Positions 37,514-47,165 of a stretch of DNA of 64,000 nucleotides are shown here, one piece after another. The stretch lies in assembly GCA_012064415.1 (NCBI GenBank), contig SSNU01000014.1:61550-125549 (forward strand), given 5' to 3'. This DNA is from Gyrodactylus bullatarudis. Taxonomy: Eukaryota > Platyhelminthes > Monogenea > Gyrodactylidea > Gyrodactylidae. Under the pieces are notes generated by a model that was not told the origin of the DNA, searched no databases, and worked only from the letters and a program-made list of their open reading frames with translations. A program made the position numbers and the translations under genes. Every line of letters starts with the position of its first letter. Position 1 is the stretch's first letter.

Positions 37514-38081
37514 CAGAGCCTCAAAAATAGTAGCTTAAAAATCGCAAAATAGTATATAAACGATAGAATAAATGACTATTTTTAGTATATTATATGATCT
37601 ACTCAAAAGTAATGGGATTTGAAAATTAATAATTAATCATTTTATTGAAATTTTTTATTGAAAATATTCATCATGTTAAATCTATCGGTTTTAAAATTTC
37701 TACGAGGTGATACATGCGATCGCATATTACAGTGAATTCATAAGGGTATTACTTTTTGAACTTTTCAGCTTTTAGAAACGCGGTAAAGTAATGGAAAAAT
37801 GATTCACCACGCTCAATTTTCGATTGTATCGATAAATTTAGCATAATCTGATTGGTCGAGATTTCAATGTCTAATCAGAATTAGGGATTATAATTAAAAA
37901 CGGCATGGGAATTCAAGTTACTAAAAATAGTTATCTAAAAGTTGAAATAGTATAAGAATAAATAGTAGGTTATAACTTCGGAACCCAGGGTACTATGCAA
38001 CTTTAGAACCTTTAATTATCATTTTTAAAGCCATACAACTTCCTGTGCAATATAGTAAAAATAGTCGTTTTTGAGGCTCTG
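37514..38081. mobile_element. hAT-type MITE inserted in the non-LTR 3' UTR
   Basis: 568 bp with terminal inverted repeats CAGAGCCTCAAAAA ... TTTTTGAGGCTCTG. The 8-bp target duplications are TTAATCAG (37506-37513) and GTAATCAG (38082-38089), seven of eight identical. The 8-bp duplication and CAG-type ends indicate hAT mobilisation. There is no coding capacity. Confidence 0.88.
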
Positions 38082-38156
38082 GTAATCAGAATAATATGAA
38101 GAATTATTTATGTTTACAGATATAACAATATGTATTGTTAAATAAAACTAAAAACT

Positions 38157-38170
38157 ATTATTATTATTAT
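38157..38170 (+). repeat. (TTA)n tail of the non-LTR copy
   Basis: Short trinucleotide tail following TGTATTGTTAAATAAA, the same 3' terminus as the copy ending at 15899. Confidence 0.7.
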
Positions 38171-38194
38171 GCCAAAACCAAGAAACTACTTATT

Positions 38195-38460
38195 TTCAAC
38201 GGATTTAAAGAAAAAATATATAAAAATAAGGAATTATATCTAAGATTCTTGAGTTTTGAGATCTAATGATAAAAAGATTTTGGAGACCTTCAAATCGATC
38301 TGGGGACAAGGCAAATATCAAAAAGTTGAGAGAAATCAAAAAAATCATCAGAATTTGTTTAAATTAATGATAAGAATTTGTTCATAAATTTTTGTTTAAA
38401 TTTAATATTTTCAACACTTGTAAATATATAACTGGATTAACAATTGAATTTCTCATAAAG
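38195..38460. repeat. Dispersed repeat B, copy 1
   Basis: Matches 40385-40640 (shared ATAAGGAAT...ATCTAAGATT, GAAATCGATCT / CAAATCGATCT, and ...AACTGGATTAA). Copy 2 carries a family A element at the matching position, so this copy shows the site before that insertion. Confidence 0.65.
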
Positions 38461-38769
38461 AATTCTACAACAACGAAACATGATATTTCTTATAATTATG
38501 AGATGCCAGCTACCAATTCAAATCGTTGCTGATAATTTCATTGAGTCGCCTCATTGATAGAATTAAAGGAATATGATATTTATTGTAATTCGATAATACA
38601 ATAAGATTAAATTTATCGGATGTATCTCTCGGAAAAAAATAAATCCCAAGATTTCTTGATAATATAAAAGAATTCATATTTCGATAATTACTTAGTGAGA
38701 CTGAACAGAAATCAATAAACTCAAATGAATGAAACAATAGACAACAGAATTTATACTTGAATATAATTT

Positions 38770-39860
38770 CATGATTACAAAGGATTCTGAATCATAAATA
38801 AGAAAATAATTTATACCTTATAATAATTATTTGGTCTAATCATAATCTCGATTAATTTGTAGAATTTATGGTTTTTGAAAATATCTCATTTTTTCATGAA
38901 AAGTTTTTTTGGAAGCCAATTCAAAAGAAACAATTTCACCGATATAAGAAAAAATATTCAAAGAAATTTTATTTCGAAAAAATAGGAGACATTTAAAATT
39001 AAGAATTTTTTTAAATTGGAATATTTTGTTGATTTCAAGTTGTGACAGAGATCAAGCGTCAATTTCCAGGCTAATCCTTAGATAGGGATAGCAAAAATGT
39101 TCATGCAATTTCCTATGCTTCGACCATTTTTGATGCTTGAAATTTAATAAATTAGGATGATCTAAGATCAGTTCAAATCGAAGTTTCATTCAAAAATTTG
39201 TTTTAAGATAATTTTTTTCCTTGTCTATTGGTGATTCTGGAAATGAACGTTTGATTCCTCTCACCTCTTGAGCTCTAAGTTTAAAAAGGTTTTTTTCCTG
39301 AAACCTACTTTTTCGATTCTTTTTCTTAATTGGCCTTTTAATCCTCAATTTCCATAGTTGTACAATGTACATTGAACAGTGTACATTCATAATATTCTAG
39401 GGTTTTTCTTGCTTATTCCTGACCAATTCTGAAGTCAAATGTAATCGCAAACAAACTGTTAAATACTCGAATGGTCAAGATTTGTCATCAGGAATTTTGT
39501 TCTCAATTCAAACAAATTTATTATAATGTGTTAGATTAATTGTTCGTGAAAAAATTGGGATAATTTTGAAGGATTTTAGGCAAATGGGAAAAAATCAATT
39601 TATTTGATTCATGTGTTCAAATTTAGACTTTTTTCAGCTCAACTAAAATTTATTCCTGGCATAAACTTGGTTGATATGAAATGGGTAATATATAATTCTT
39701 GAGAAAAAATTCTTTCATGAGAAGCTCGAATATGTTCACGATTTTCTAAAACCCGGAGTTCAACTTTCATTATTTGAAGAAAAAAATTTTTTTAAAGAAT
39801 AATTTCGATTTTTTTCCTGACTAACTCTGATCCTGATTACCTTCATGTCAATTAGCTTTA
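38770..39860. other. No gene; degraded family A repeats
   Basis: Family A signatures at about 39005-39080 (internal part), 39665 (GGTTGATATGAA) and 39840-39858 (CTTCATGTCAATTAGCTTTA). No coding signal. Confidence 0.45.
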
Positions 39861-40384
39861 GAAAATTCTGAGAAATAACGATAAATAGATACAAGAAAAA
39901 TTTAATGAGTTGCTAAAATATTGACAGATTGATTTTTGGGTATAGTTATAAAATATATAATAAAATGCTCACATCTTCTTCTGGCTATTAAAATCCATCC
40001 ATTCATTCTGAGAGAGGTCTATTACATTAGATGGGTGGGAATGTCATTTTATTGAGTTAATCGCATTATTTTTCCAAATTTTATTATATCAAGAATGCAG
40101 TGTAATCCAATGTATTAAGGATGAACTTTTTATCTCGTTATAAAATTACCATGGAAAATATTTTATTATTAATTATGATCCCATTACGAATCAGAGGTTT
40201 GCATTATTCTGATTGGCTATTTTAAACATGATCAACTTGATTGGTTCTCCTAAACTTTTTTTCTTTGAATGATTTTTGTATTTGAAGCTAAACTGGTGAG
40301 GAATAAAAATTTTTTATTCAATCAAATAAGAATTCTATGAAATTAAAGCTATTCTGGAAATAGTCTTCGCATATGCCGAAATTT

Positions 40385-40930
40385 TTGAACGGAATTGAAA
40401 AAAAACATAAAAATAAGGAATCAAATCTAAGATTAAATAATTTTGATATCTAATGGTCTAGTATTAAAATATTTGGAGATCTTGAGAAATCGATCTCGGG
40501 AAAGGGACAATATCAGAAAGTTCTTTTGAGAGAAAACAAAAGGTAATCAGAAGTTATGAGTTCATAAAATTAAATTCAATTCTTTTAAACAAAAATTGTT
40601 TTCAATTATTATTTGTTGAAATTGATATTCTCAGCACTTATAAGATAAAATTTGTTGATATGAAGTTGGAATCTATTATTTTTACGAAAACCTCGATTTT
40701 TCATCAAAAATTTGAAAGATCCACCAATCGAATTTTGGCGCCAGATCGAAATTTGAAAATTAACCACGCTTTTCATAAAAAAAAATTTTTTCTTCAAATT
40801 GTAAAAGTAGACAACATGGGTAGGATTCCAAACAATCTTTAACATATTCGAAATTTTGATGAAAAATTTTCGTAAAAATATTAGATTCCCATCTTCATAT
40901 CAATTAGCTTTATAACTGGATTAATGATTG
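40385..40930. repeat. Dispersed repeat B, copy 2, split by a family A element
   Basis: Homology to 38195-38460 runs to about 40642 and resumes after about 40913 (ACTGGATTAATGATTG). Confidence 0.6.
40644..40913. repeat. Complete short family A MITE (about 270 bp)
   Basis: Left end AAAATTTGTTGATATGAAG and right end CTTCATATCAATTAGCTTTA. Both ends abut TTATAA-like sequence, compatible with a TA-type target duplication. It carries only non-coding sequence. Confidence 0.75.
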
Positions 40931-40954
40931 TAATCATATATACCTTGATTGTAA

Positions 40955-41270
40955 TTCGGCCTGAAACTATCAAAAAGCTTCACGATAGGGGAAATAAAGA
41001 TAGAAAAAATTGCTGAAATAGATGTCAATAGAGGAGAAATAAAAGAATGCTTCAAATCATTTGGCTGTGAACTCATCTTCGTCTTCAGCTGCTGTAATGT
41101 TTTCTTTAATCTCTTTAGAAGTAGACGGTAAGCTTCTTTGGAAACAGCAGGCTCACAACTCTTAAAGGCTATCAAGATAAAACCCTGATCTAAATTCTAT
41201 TGAAAACTTAATTCACTTACGTATTGGATTACCTTGGTTGGAACTCTCTTGTGAATATCAGGATAGAAAA
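40955..41270 (-). CDS. Unidentified gene, two probable coding exons
   Basis: Exon A ends YPDIHKRVPTKVIQY at 41221 with a GTAAGT donor. A 36-nt intron (41185-41220) follows. Exon B starts GFILIAFKSCEPAVSKEAY and continues about 75 codons to FRPNYNQ, where a GTATAT donor (near 40938) or a stop at about 40921 ends it. Only phase 0 keeps exon B open, and it has no ATG of its own, so it must be spliced. The middle is basic (KRLKKTLQQLKTK), followed by a hydrophobic stretch (PLLTSISAIFSIFISPIV), perhaps a membrane segment. I do not recognise the family, and the left edge of exon A is uncertain. Confidence 0.4.
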
Positions 41271-41299
41271 CTCGGATTCAAACGGCCTATTTATATTTG

Positions 41300-42590
41300 G
41301 CTAATATCGAATTTTCATCAATTTAGATTGATTTAATATTTAAAATTTAAAAATCTAATTATTCTTGAGCTTTAACGGGGTCAATAAACAGAAATGAATT
41401 CTTATTTTTGATTTAAAAACTAAATAATTAAGTCTGAAATTTCCATATTCCATATCATTTTATGAATACATTCAAAATCCCAAAAAATAGGGGAATTCTC
41501 CGGTAAAATTAGCAAAAAAATTTATTTTGAAAAGTAAAAATAGAGAAGTCAAATCAGCGTACAGATTTATGATTTTTCTTGTGATAATTATCACCATAGT
41601 CAATTTCCCTGATCTCAGTTATTTACCAGAAAGAGAAGTGGTTTTTTTTATTTTATGTTACTGTGATTATTGAAACTCTCTTATGAATATATTCATACAT
41701 ATAATATTTTTATAACTTTTTTTTGTAAATCTTATATTGAATTGAAATATAAATACAAATTATAAGGAAAATCTTCTTGTACAAATAGAAATACAATAAT
41801 TATAATTAAACGATCTGTACAATATGAAGTGTTAAAATGATAAAATAAAGTAAAAGCTCCGGAGTTGTTTAAACAATGCAATACTGAAGCTTGAGAACTA
41901 TAGTGTCTGCAAGAAACTATCTATTCTTCTTCTGCAATTTGCAAAGTTCAACTTCAATAACAAAAATTTTATCAAATTCCAACTCCCCCTCTTATTAGAC
42001 CTCCATGAAAATTTTAGATCTTGACGAACTTTGAATTCAATTCGAACTGGTGAGAAAATTGTAATGCTAATTTACTTCAAGTTTTTACTAGTCTCATGAA
42101 ATCTATTGAATTCACCATTTTTATTAAAGTATTAATAAGTAATTAAAATGGGTTAGGTACTGCTAATTTTTTTGTATGCAAATAAAAACATTATTCGATT
42201 CTATATTAGGGAATAATTATAATAATTATTATTTTTACTGAATTCATTGAGTAGTATAATCTTTTGTTTCAATTCAGATCAAGAGTTGACTTAATGATTC
42301 AATATGATCAATGGGAAAATAAAGTGTAAACACCCAGAAAGGCGTGAAAAATATCTTAATCTGAATTGTATTTTGTTTTTATTAAACGCTTCATTAAAGT
42401 CCTTACACTTGGCTTTTGCGCAGAAATTTTTCTTTCCATCGGAAGGTAGTAAAATGACTTTTGTATTATTATATTGCCATAGATCAACGATCATTTCCTC
42501 TTTTTTACTACACAGATCTGTTGAGAAAAAATTAACTAGGCTCATAAATTTGTAATTATTTACATTGTCAAACATTGTATATGTTGTGAT
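41300..42590. other. No supported gene
   Basis: AT-rich. Overlapping frames on both strands at 42291-42575 (83 and 94 aa) look protein-like in places, but I recognise no motif and they exclude each other. Confidence 0.4.
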
Positions 42591-42598
42591 GAATTTGG

Positions 42599-42712
42599 AT
42601 AATTTGCCGATTATGCATAATCTGCAAGTTTTCCTGCTGATTATGCATAATTAGCAAAAACCTGACGAATATGCATAATTTTATTCAAATTTATCAGGTT
42701 TTTGCCGATTAT
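42599..42712. repeat. Repeated 12-bp palindrome ATTATGCATAAT next to an assembly gap
   Basis: GATTATGCATAAT occurs at 42609 and 42639, a variant GAATATGCATAAT at 42666, and a fourth unit starts at 42705 and is cut by the gap. The spacings are similar but not equal, suggesting a tandem array that the assembly could not cross. Confidence 0.7.
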
Positions 42713-42887
42713 NNNNNNNNNNNNNNNNNNNNNNNNNNNNNNNNNNNNNNNNNNNNNNNNNNNNNNNNNNNNNNNNNNNNNNNNNNNNNNNNNNNNNNNN
42801 NNNNNNNNNNNNNNNNNNNNNNNNNNNNNNNNNNNNNNNNNNNNNNNNNNNNNNNNNNNNNNNNNNNNNNNNNNNNNNNNNNNNNNN
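42713..42887. other. Assembly gap (175 N)
   Basis: Run of undetermined bases. Frames crossing it are artefacts. Confidence 1.
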
Positions 42888-43034
42888 AAAAAGAAAATTA
42901 TAAAGGGTTTTCTATATTCTTTATTTTCACATTTTATTTTCGAGTGATATTTTAAATCGAAAAAGACTAAATTCTTCAGAAATTTACAAATTCTTAAGTT
43001 GCACCCCTTTTGAAAACTGCCTAAGCCTTTTTTA

Positions 43035-43243
43035 TCAAGAGAGAAAAACCAACCCTCTGTAAACAGAAACAAATAGTGAAACCTCTAGCATTGACATGGC
43101 CTAATATTAGAACAACCGGAGAAGTAAGAAACAAACCAACTCAAATAAGCAGCCAACCAGAAGAAACGAGAAAACGTAACAGAACCTCAGATGTGTCATT
43201 AGGTTCAAACAAAATCACCAAATACTTTAGCGCTAGTCAATGA
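43035..43243 (+). pseudogene. Possible C-terminal end of a retroelement or gene product
   Basis: An open frame without ATG reads KPTLCKQKQIVKPLAL...EETRKRNRTSDVSLG and ends NKITKYFSASQ before a stop at 43241. It is hydrophilic and basic. An acceptor-like CTTTTTTATCAAG precedes it. It is followed by a purine-rich tract (43358-43374) and an LTR-like region, so it may be the tail of a retrotransposon polyprotein. No family identified. Confidence 0.25.
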
Positions 43244-43357
43244 ACCTTTTATATACATTTATTCCTACTTGTATTATTATTTTTTAAAATAGTGAAAAAA
43301 TCCCTTAAAAATTAAAAATTAAAAAACCATTAATAACACCTCTATTAAAAAATCAAA

Positions 43358-43750
43358 AAAAAGGAGAAGAATATAACAATGACTCATACTATTAGAAATA
43401 TGTATTAATTTAATTCAATAGCATTACATAGATTTCCTAAAAGGTACATCATATATCATAACCAGAGATAATAACACATATTTAATATAATTCATATATC
43501 ACTATCTCCCACCTATGGTGGGAACCAATAATCACCACTACACGCCAATCAATGAAACAATGTGATACCAGATGTTCCACACCCTTATCAACAAAGAGAG
43601 CCAATCAGATTCAATTTTTTATTTCTTTATGTTTTAGTATATATTTGGCATGTAAGAGGCTGATGAGTATGCCTGAAATAAAGCGCTTATTCCTCTAATT
43701 TTCGGTATCCTTTTTTATTCATAAAATAAATTTTCCTAAAGAATCAATAA
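43358..43750 (+). mobile_element. Candidate 3' LTR of a retrotransposon
   Basis: A polypurine tract (AAAAAAAAGGAGAAGAA) is followed by sequence with two CCAAT boxes (about 43544 and 43600), a TATATAT box (about 43637) and AATAAA (about 43677), in the order expected of an LTR promoter and poly(A) signal. No second LTR and no TG...CA boundaries were identified, so this rests on the layout alone. Confidence 0.3.
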
Positions 43751-44076
43751 TGTTTATTTAAGACTAAAAAACAGGAGCATCTCAAAATCAGATTCAAGAG
43801 TCATTCTTCTGTAGTAAAATCAGCTTGTGATAATAAATAGTAAAGATTCCTGATAAAATTATTCAAAATACAATGACTTAACTCTTAAAAAGTTAAAGTT
43901 TCCACATTGCTCATTAGACCTTAAGAACAATTTGTAAACTTTTGACAATGTGTACACCGAGTATACACATCGTTCATTTTTGTGCGCATTGTTTGACATT
44001 GTATACACTGTTCAAAGTGTACACATTGGTCGTAACATATATAATATTTATAATTATATTATATGTGTTAGAAAAT

Positions 44077-44169
44077 CAGTGTATATGTTACCGTTAATCT
44101 TGTTACTCTTGATAGTCTTAAAACTACCTGATATCAAGAGTAACAAGATTAACGGTAACATATACACTG
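44077..44169. repeat. Perfect 38-bp hairpin, 17-nt loop
   Basis: Arms 44077-44114 and 44132-44169 are exactly complementary and start CAGTGTATATGTTACCG. No coding content. It could be a MITE core, a precursor-like hairpin or a fold-back remnant. Confidence 0.9.
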
Positions 44170-44199
44170 ACCGATTTTTCTTCAGGTAACAAATTCGAA

Positions 44200-45470
44200 T
44201 TCTTGATGAAAAATTGAAATGTAAAAATCATAGATAAAAATTGATTAGGTATTCATAATTATTCCCCTTTTTAATCGTTCGGTGCCGATCAAAATATATG
44301 TTCATTTTTCAAACCTTAGTTAGTTTTTTTTCTGGATGAATTAATGTTTAAATTTGAACCCAAAAGGTTGTATCAGTAATATTTTTGCCCGAATAATTTA
44401 ATATTTTATAAATTTGGGGTTTTATGAATATTGTGAAATAGTCTCAGCGCCGTAAGTTTTTTTAAGTAAATATATTATTTTCATTTTTTAACAATAAGCT
44501 CAAAAAGCCTTGAAGATAATAATAGATAGTTATCAAAATGCTATTTTTGATATGTTGTTAGAATTTTAATGAGATTTATGAAATTAACATTTTCGAGCAT
44601 CAAATATTTCCTCACGAAAATGATTTTGCTATTTCTCCGGGCTAAGCCCTTTTCAGATAAATGGTGACATAGAAACAAATCTTATTTTTCTTGATTACTA
44701 TCATCTATTCATTTGAAGCTGTTTCTAGAGCATCTCAATCTTGTAATAAGGCCTGTTTTGAAGGTTTTTGATTGGTCAAAGAAAAATTATTATCTTGAGA
44801 TATTATTTAACCTCGTTCGTTATATAGAAATCCTACTCATAAGTATGATGATGACTTCGAAAAATAAATTAAAAATGGGCAGATGGAAGAGGGTAATTTT
44901 TGGTTCACAAGTCTCACTGTTAAACAAGAGAAACATATATCTAAGATGTTTTTTTAGCCTCTACTGATGAGTAATAAAACTCATATTAGAGAGAATTGGC
45001 GTATCTACAAGTATTTTTTCAATTGAAAAGTGATTTTTTGGCCTTTTGAAGCCCTTGTAATCAGTTAGAATAAGGTCATACAATAGTAGGTTATTATTAC
45101 TATTAATAACAAATCACAAATTAATAAACACCAGATATAGTCAGTAAATAAGTTTCCAGATTTTTCCTGAAGAAAAAATGTGCCTGTGACTTCAATGGTT
45201 AATTAATGAGAACCCCAAAATAACTGTTATTATTCTAATGGAATTTTCACGATTGAGAATTTAAAACCATCATTAGGTTAAAAATTTAACTTTTAGCTTT
45301 TTATGAATGAGTAATTCAGGTTGTTTATCAAAAACGTCTGAGTATCCACTTAAATTCATAATTTGGGATATATTTAAAACCATATACGTATTTCTTAAAG
45401 CATCATCAATGGCATTGCTTTAAAAATGATAAAAGTTAAATGATTCATTTAAGATAATAATTTACAAATA
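44200..45470. other. No supported gene
   Basis: AT-rich sequence. An 84-aa plus-strand frame at 44713-44967 shows no recognisable motif. Confidence 0.4.
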
Positions 45471-45480
45471 ATGAATAAAA

Positions 45481-46958
45481 TTAGAATAATATGTAAGCTG
45501 AAAAAACACCAAAACTATCCAGTAAATAGCAACAGTAGAGAGAAAAGTGAAAAAGCTCACATAGGCCAGGGGGTTGAAGGTTATAATAATAGTTTATAAG
45601 AATCACTAAGCCAACTTTATGCAAAATAGGACTGAAACTGGGATAATGAATATATTTACCATTGTCAGTCTTCTTCTGGAAAGTATTTCTTAGGATTGAT
45701 CCATCATCTTTTCTAGTCAGTTTAACATCTAAAAAACTCAAAGTACCATTAGATTATTTTTCCTTAGTGAACTTGATGTTTTGATGAAACGCGTTCATCT
45801 TTAAGAGAAATTCATCTGCTGAAACATTTGGTTTCATCAAAATAAAAGTGTCATCAACATAACTGATGTAAACATAAGTAAAATAATTGATAGTTTCTGA
45901 CATTTTATTATGTTCTAACCAACCTAGAAAGATATCTGCTAATAAAGGACTAAGAGGGAACCCATGGCTATCCCATCTTTCTGTATAAAAACTTTGTTCT
46001 GAAAAGATAGAGGAACATCCGTACAGCAAATCCTTATAAGTTCTGCTATTTCCAGGCTTGGTAACTCAAACCTTCGTGTTCGTCAATGAAAGATTTAATG
46101 ATAGCCAAAGTTTCCTCTATAGGTATACTAGGAAATAAAAAACTTACATCTAATGAGATCATCTCGTTAGAACCTATATTTAAATCCTTAACTTTATCAA
46201 CAAATGAAAAAGTATCTTTGACAACATATTTAGCATAATATGTGTGAATAGGTTTTAAGATATCGATAAACCATTTAGCTAAATTATGTTGTCGACATGT
46301 CCAAGATCGGCCGACTCGGAAAAACCTCAGGGACTACATTATCAACTATTTTATGTGTCTTAGGATGTAGATATAATCTAGACATCCTAGTATGTTTCTT
46401 AGCTATAAAGTTCCTAGTTTTATCCGAAATGATATTTCTATCAAACAAACCCTTGGCTATTTTATACATGGAACGTTCCATGGATTTCATTGTCTTATAA
46501 TAAGAAGATCTATCTTGTCCTGTATTAACAAATTTACTTTCATCTGAAAGGAAATCTAACCCTGCCTTATAATAATCCTCCATATACATAATCACTATAC
46601 TCTTTCCCTTATCAGGCTTAGTTGAAATGATGTTCTCATTAGATTTTAGTTCTTTAAGCGCTGCAAAATGTTCTTTTAGTGAGTAAACTAGATCTTAGAG
46701 GCTTACGATCAAAACTTCTGTAAATAGATAAAAGATCAAATTTAAACTTTTCTGTGTTAGAATCATCTTTACGGTTCTGAGTAGGACCTAGTTCATACAT
46801 CAAACGTTCAAAAGCTGCCTTGTCTTCAATTTCGTTAGGTCGTTTTGGAATACAAAAATTGGGACCAAGAGATAGAATTTCCTTTTGCTCCTTGGATAAT
46901 ACAATATCCGTGAAGTTGAAAATTCCTTTTTCATGAGCTTTTTTTAGCTTTTTAGAAA
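45481..46958 (-). pseudogene. Penelope-like element reverse transcriptase, frameshifted
   Basis: Read right to left, in at least four frames: LSLGPNFCIPKRPNEIEDK; KPDKGKSIVIMYMEDYY; RLYLHPKTHK...PSRPILDMS; SLDVSFLFPSIPIEETLAII; GFPLSPLLADIFLGWLEHNK; YISYVDDTFILM (catalytic YVDD); MSFLDVKLTRKDDGS. This order, with KPDKG and SFLDV, is diagnostic of Penelope-like reverse transcriptases, which lack the GVPQG of non-LTR enzymes. No GIY-YIG endonuclease is recognisable beyond 45481, so the copy is 3'-truncated, frame-broken or from an endonuclease-lacking group. Confidence 0.9.
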
Positions 46959-47165
46959 ATTATCTTTTCAAAATGTTAAAATCAAAGAATTCTATAAAAT
47001 ATAATCCAAGATATTTACAAGAATATTATTTATATATTTACATGCAGATAGGTTAGAATAAAGTTTTTAATATAATGAAAATGCATAAAATTTTCATATA
47101 GCACTCATAACGTTTATGTTACAGAAGAGATAGAGAGAATCATGAAGTTTATAGAGGAAAAGTTT

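Noticed and set aside
42291..42575. Overlapping frames of 94 aa (minus) and 83 aa (plus)
   Set aside because: They occupy the same bases on opposite strands, neither has a recognisable motif, and splice context is missing.
42641..43072. Frames of 81-143 aa crossing the N gap
   Set aside because: Most of their length is undetermined bases, so the frames are artefacts.
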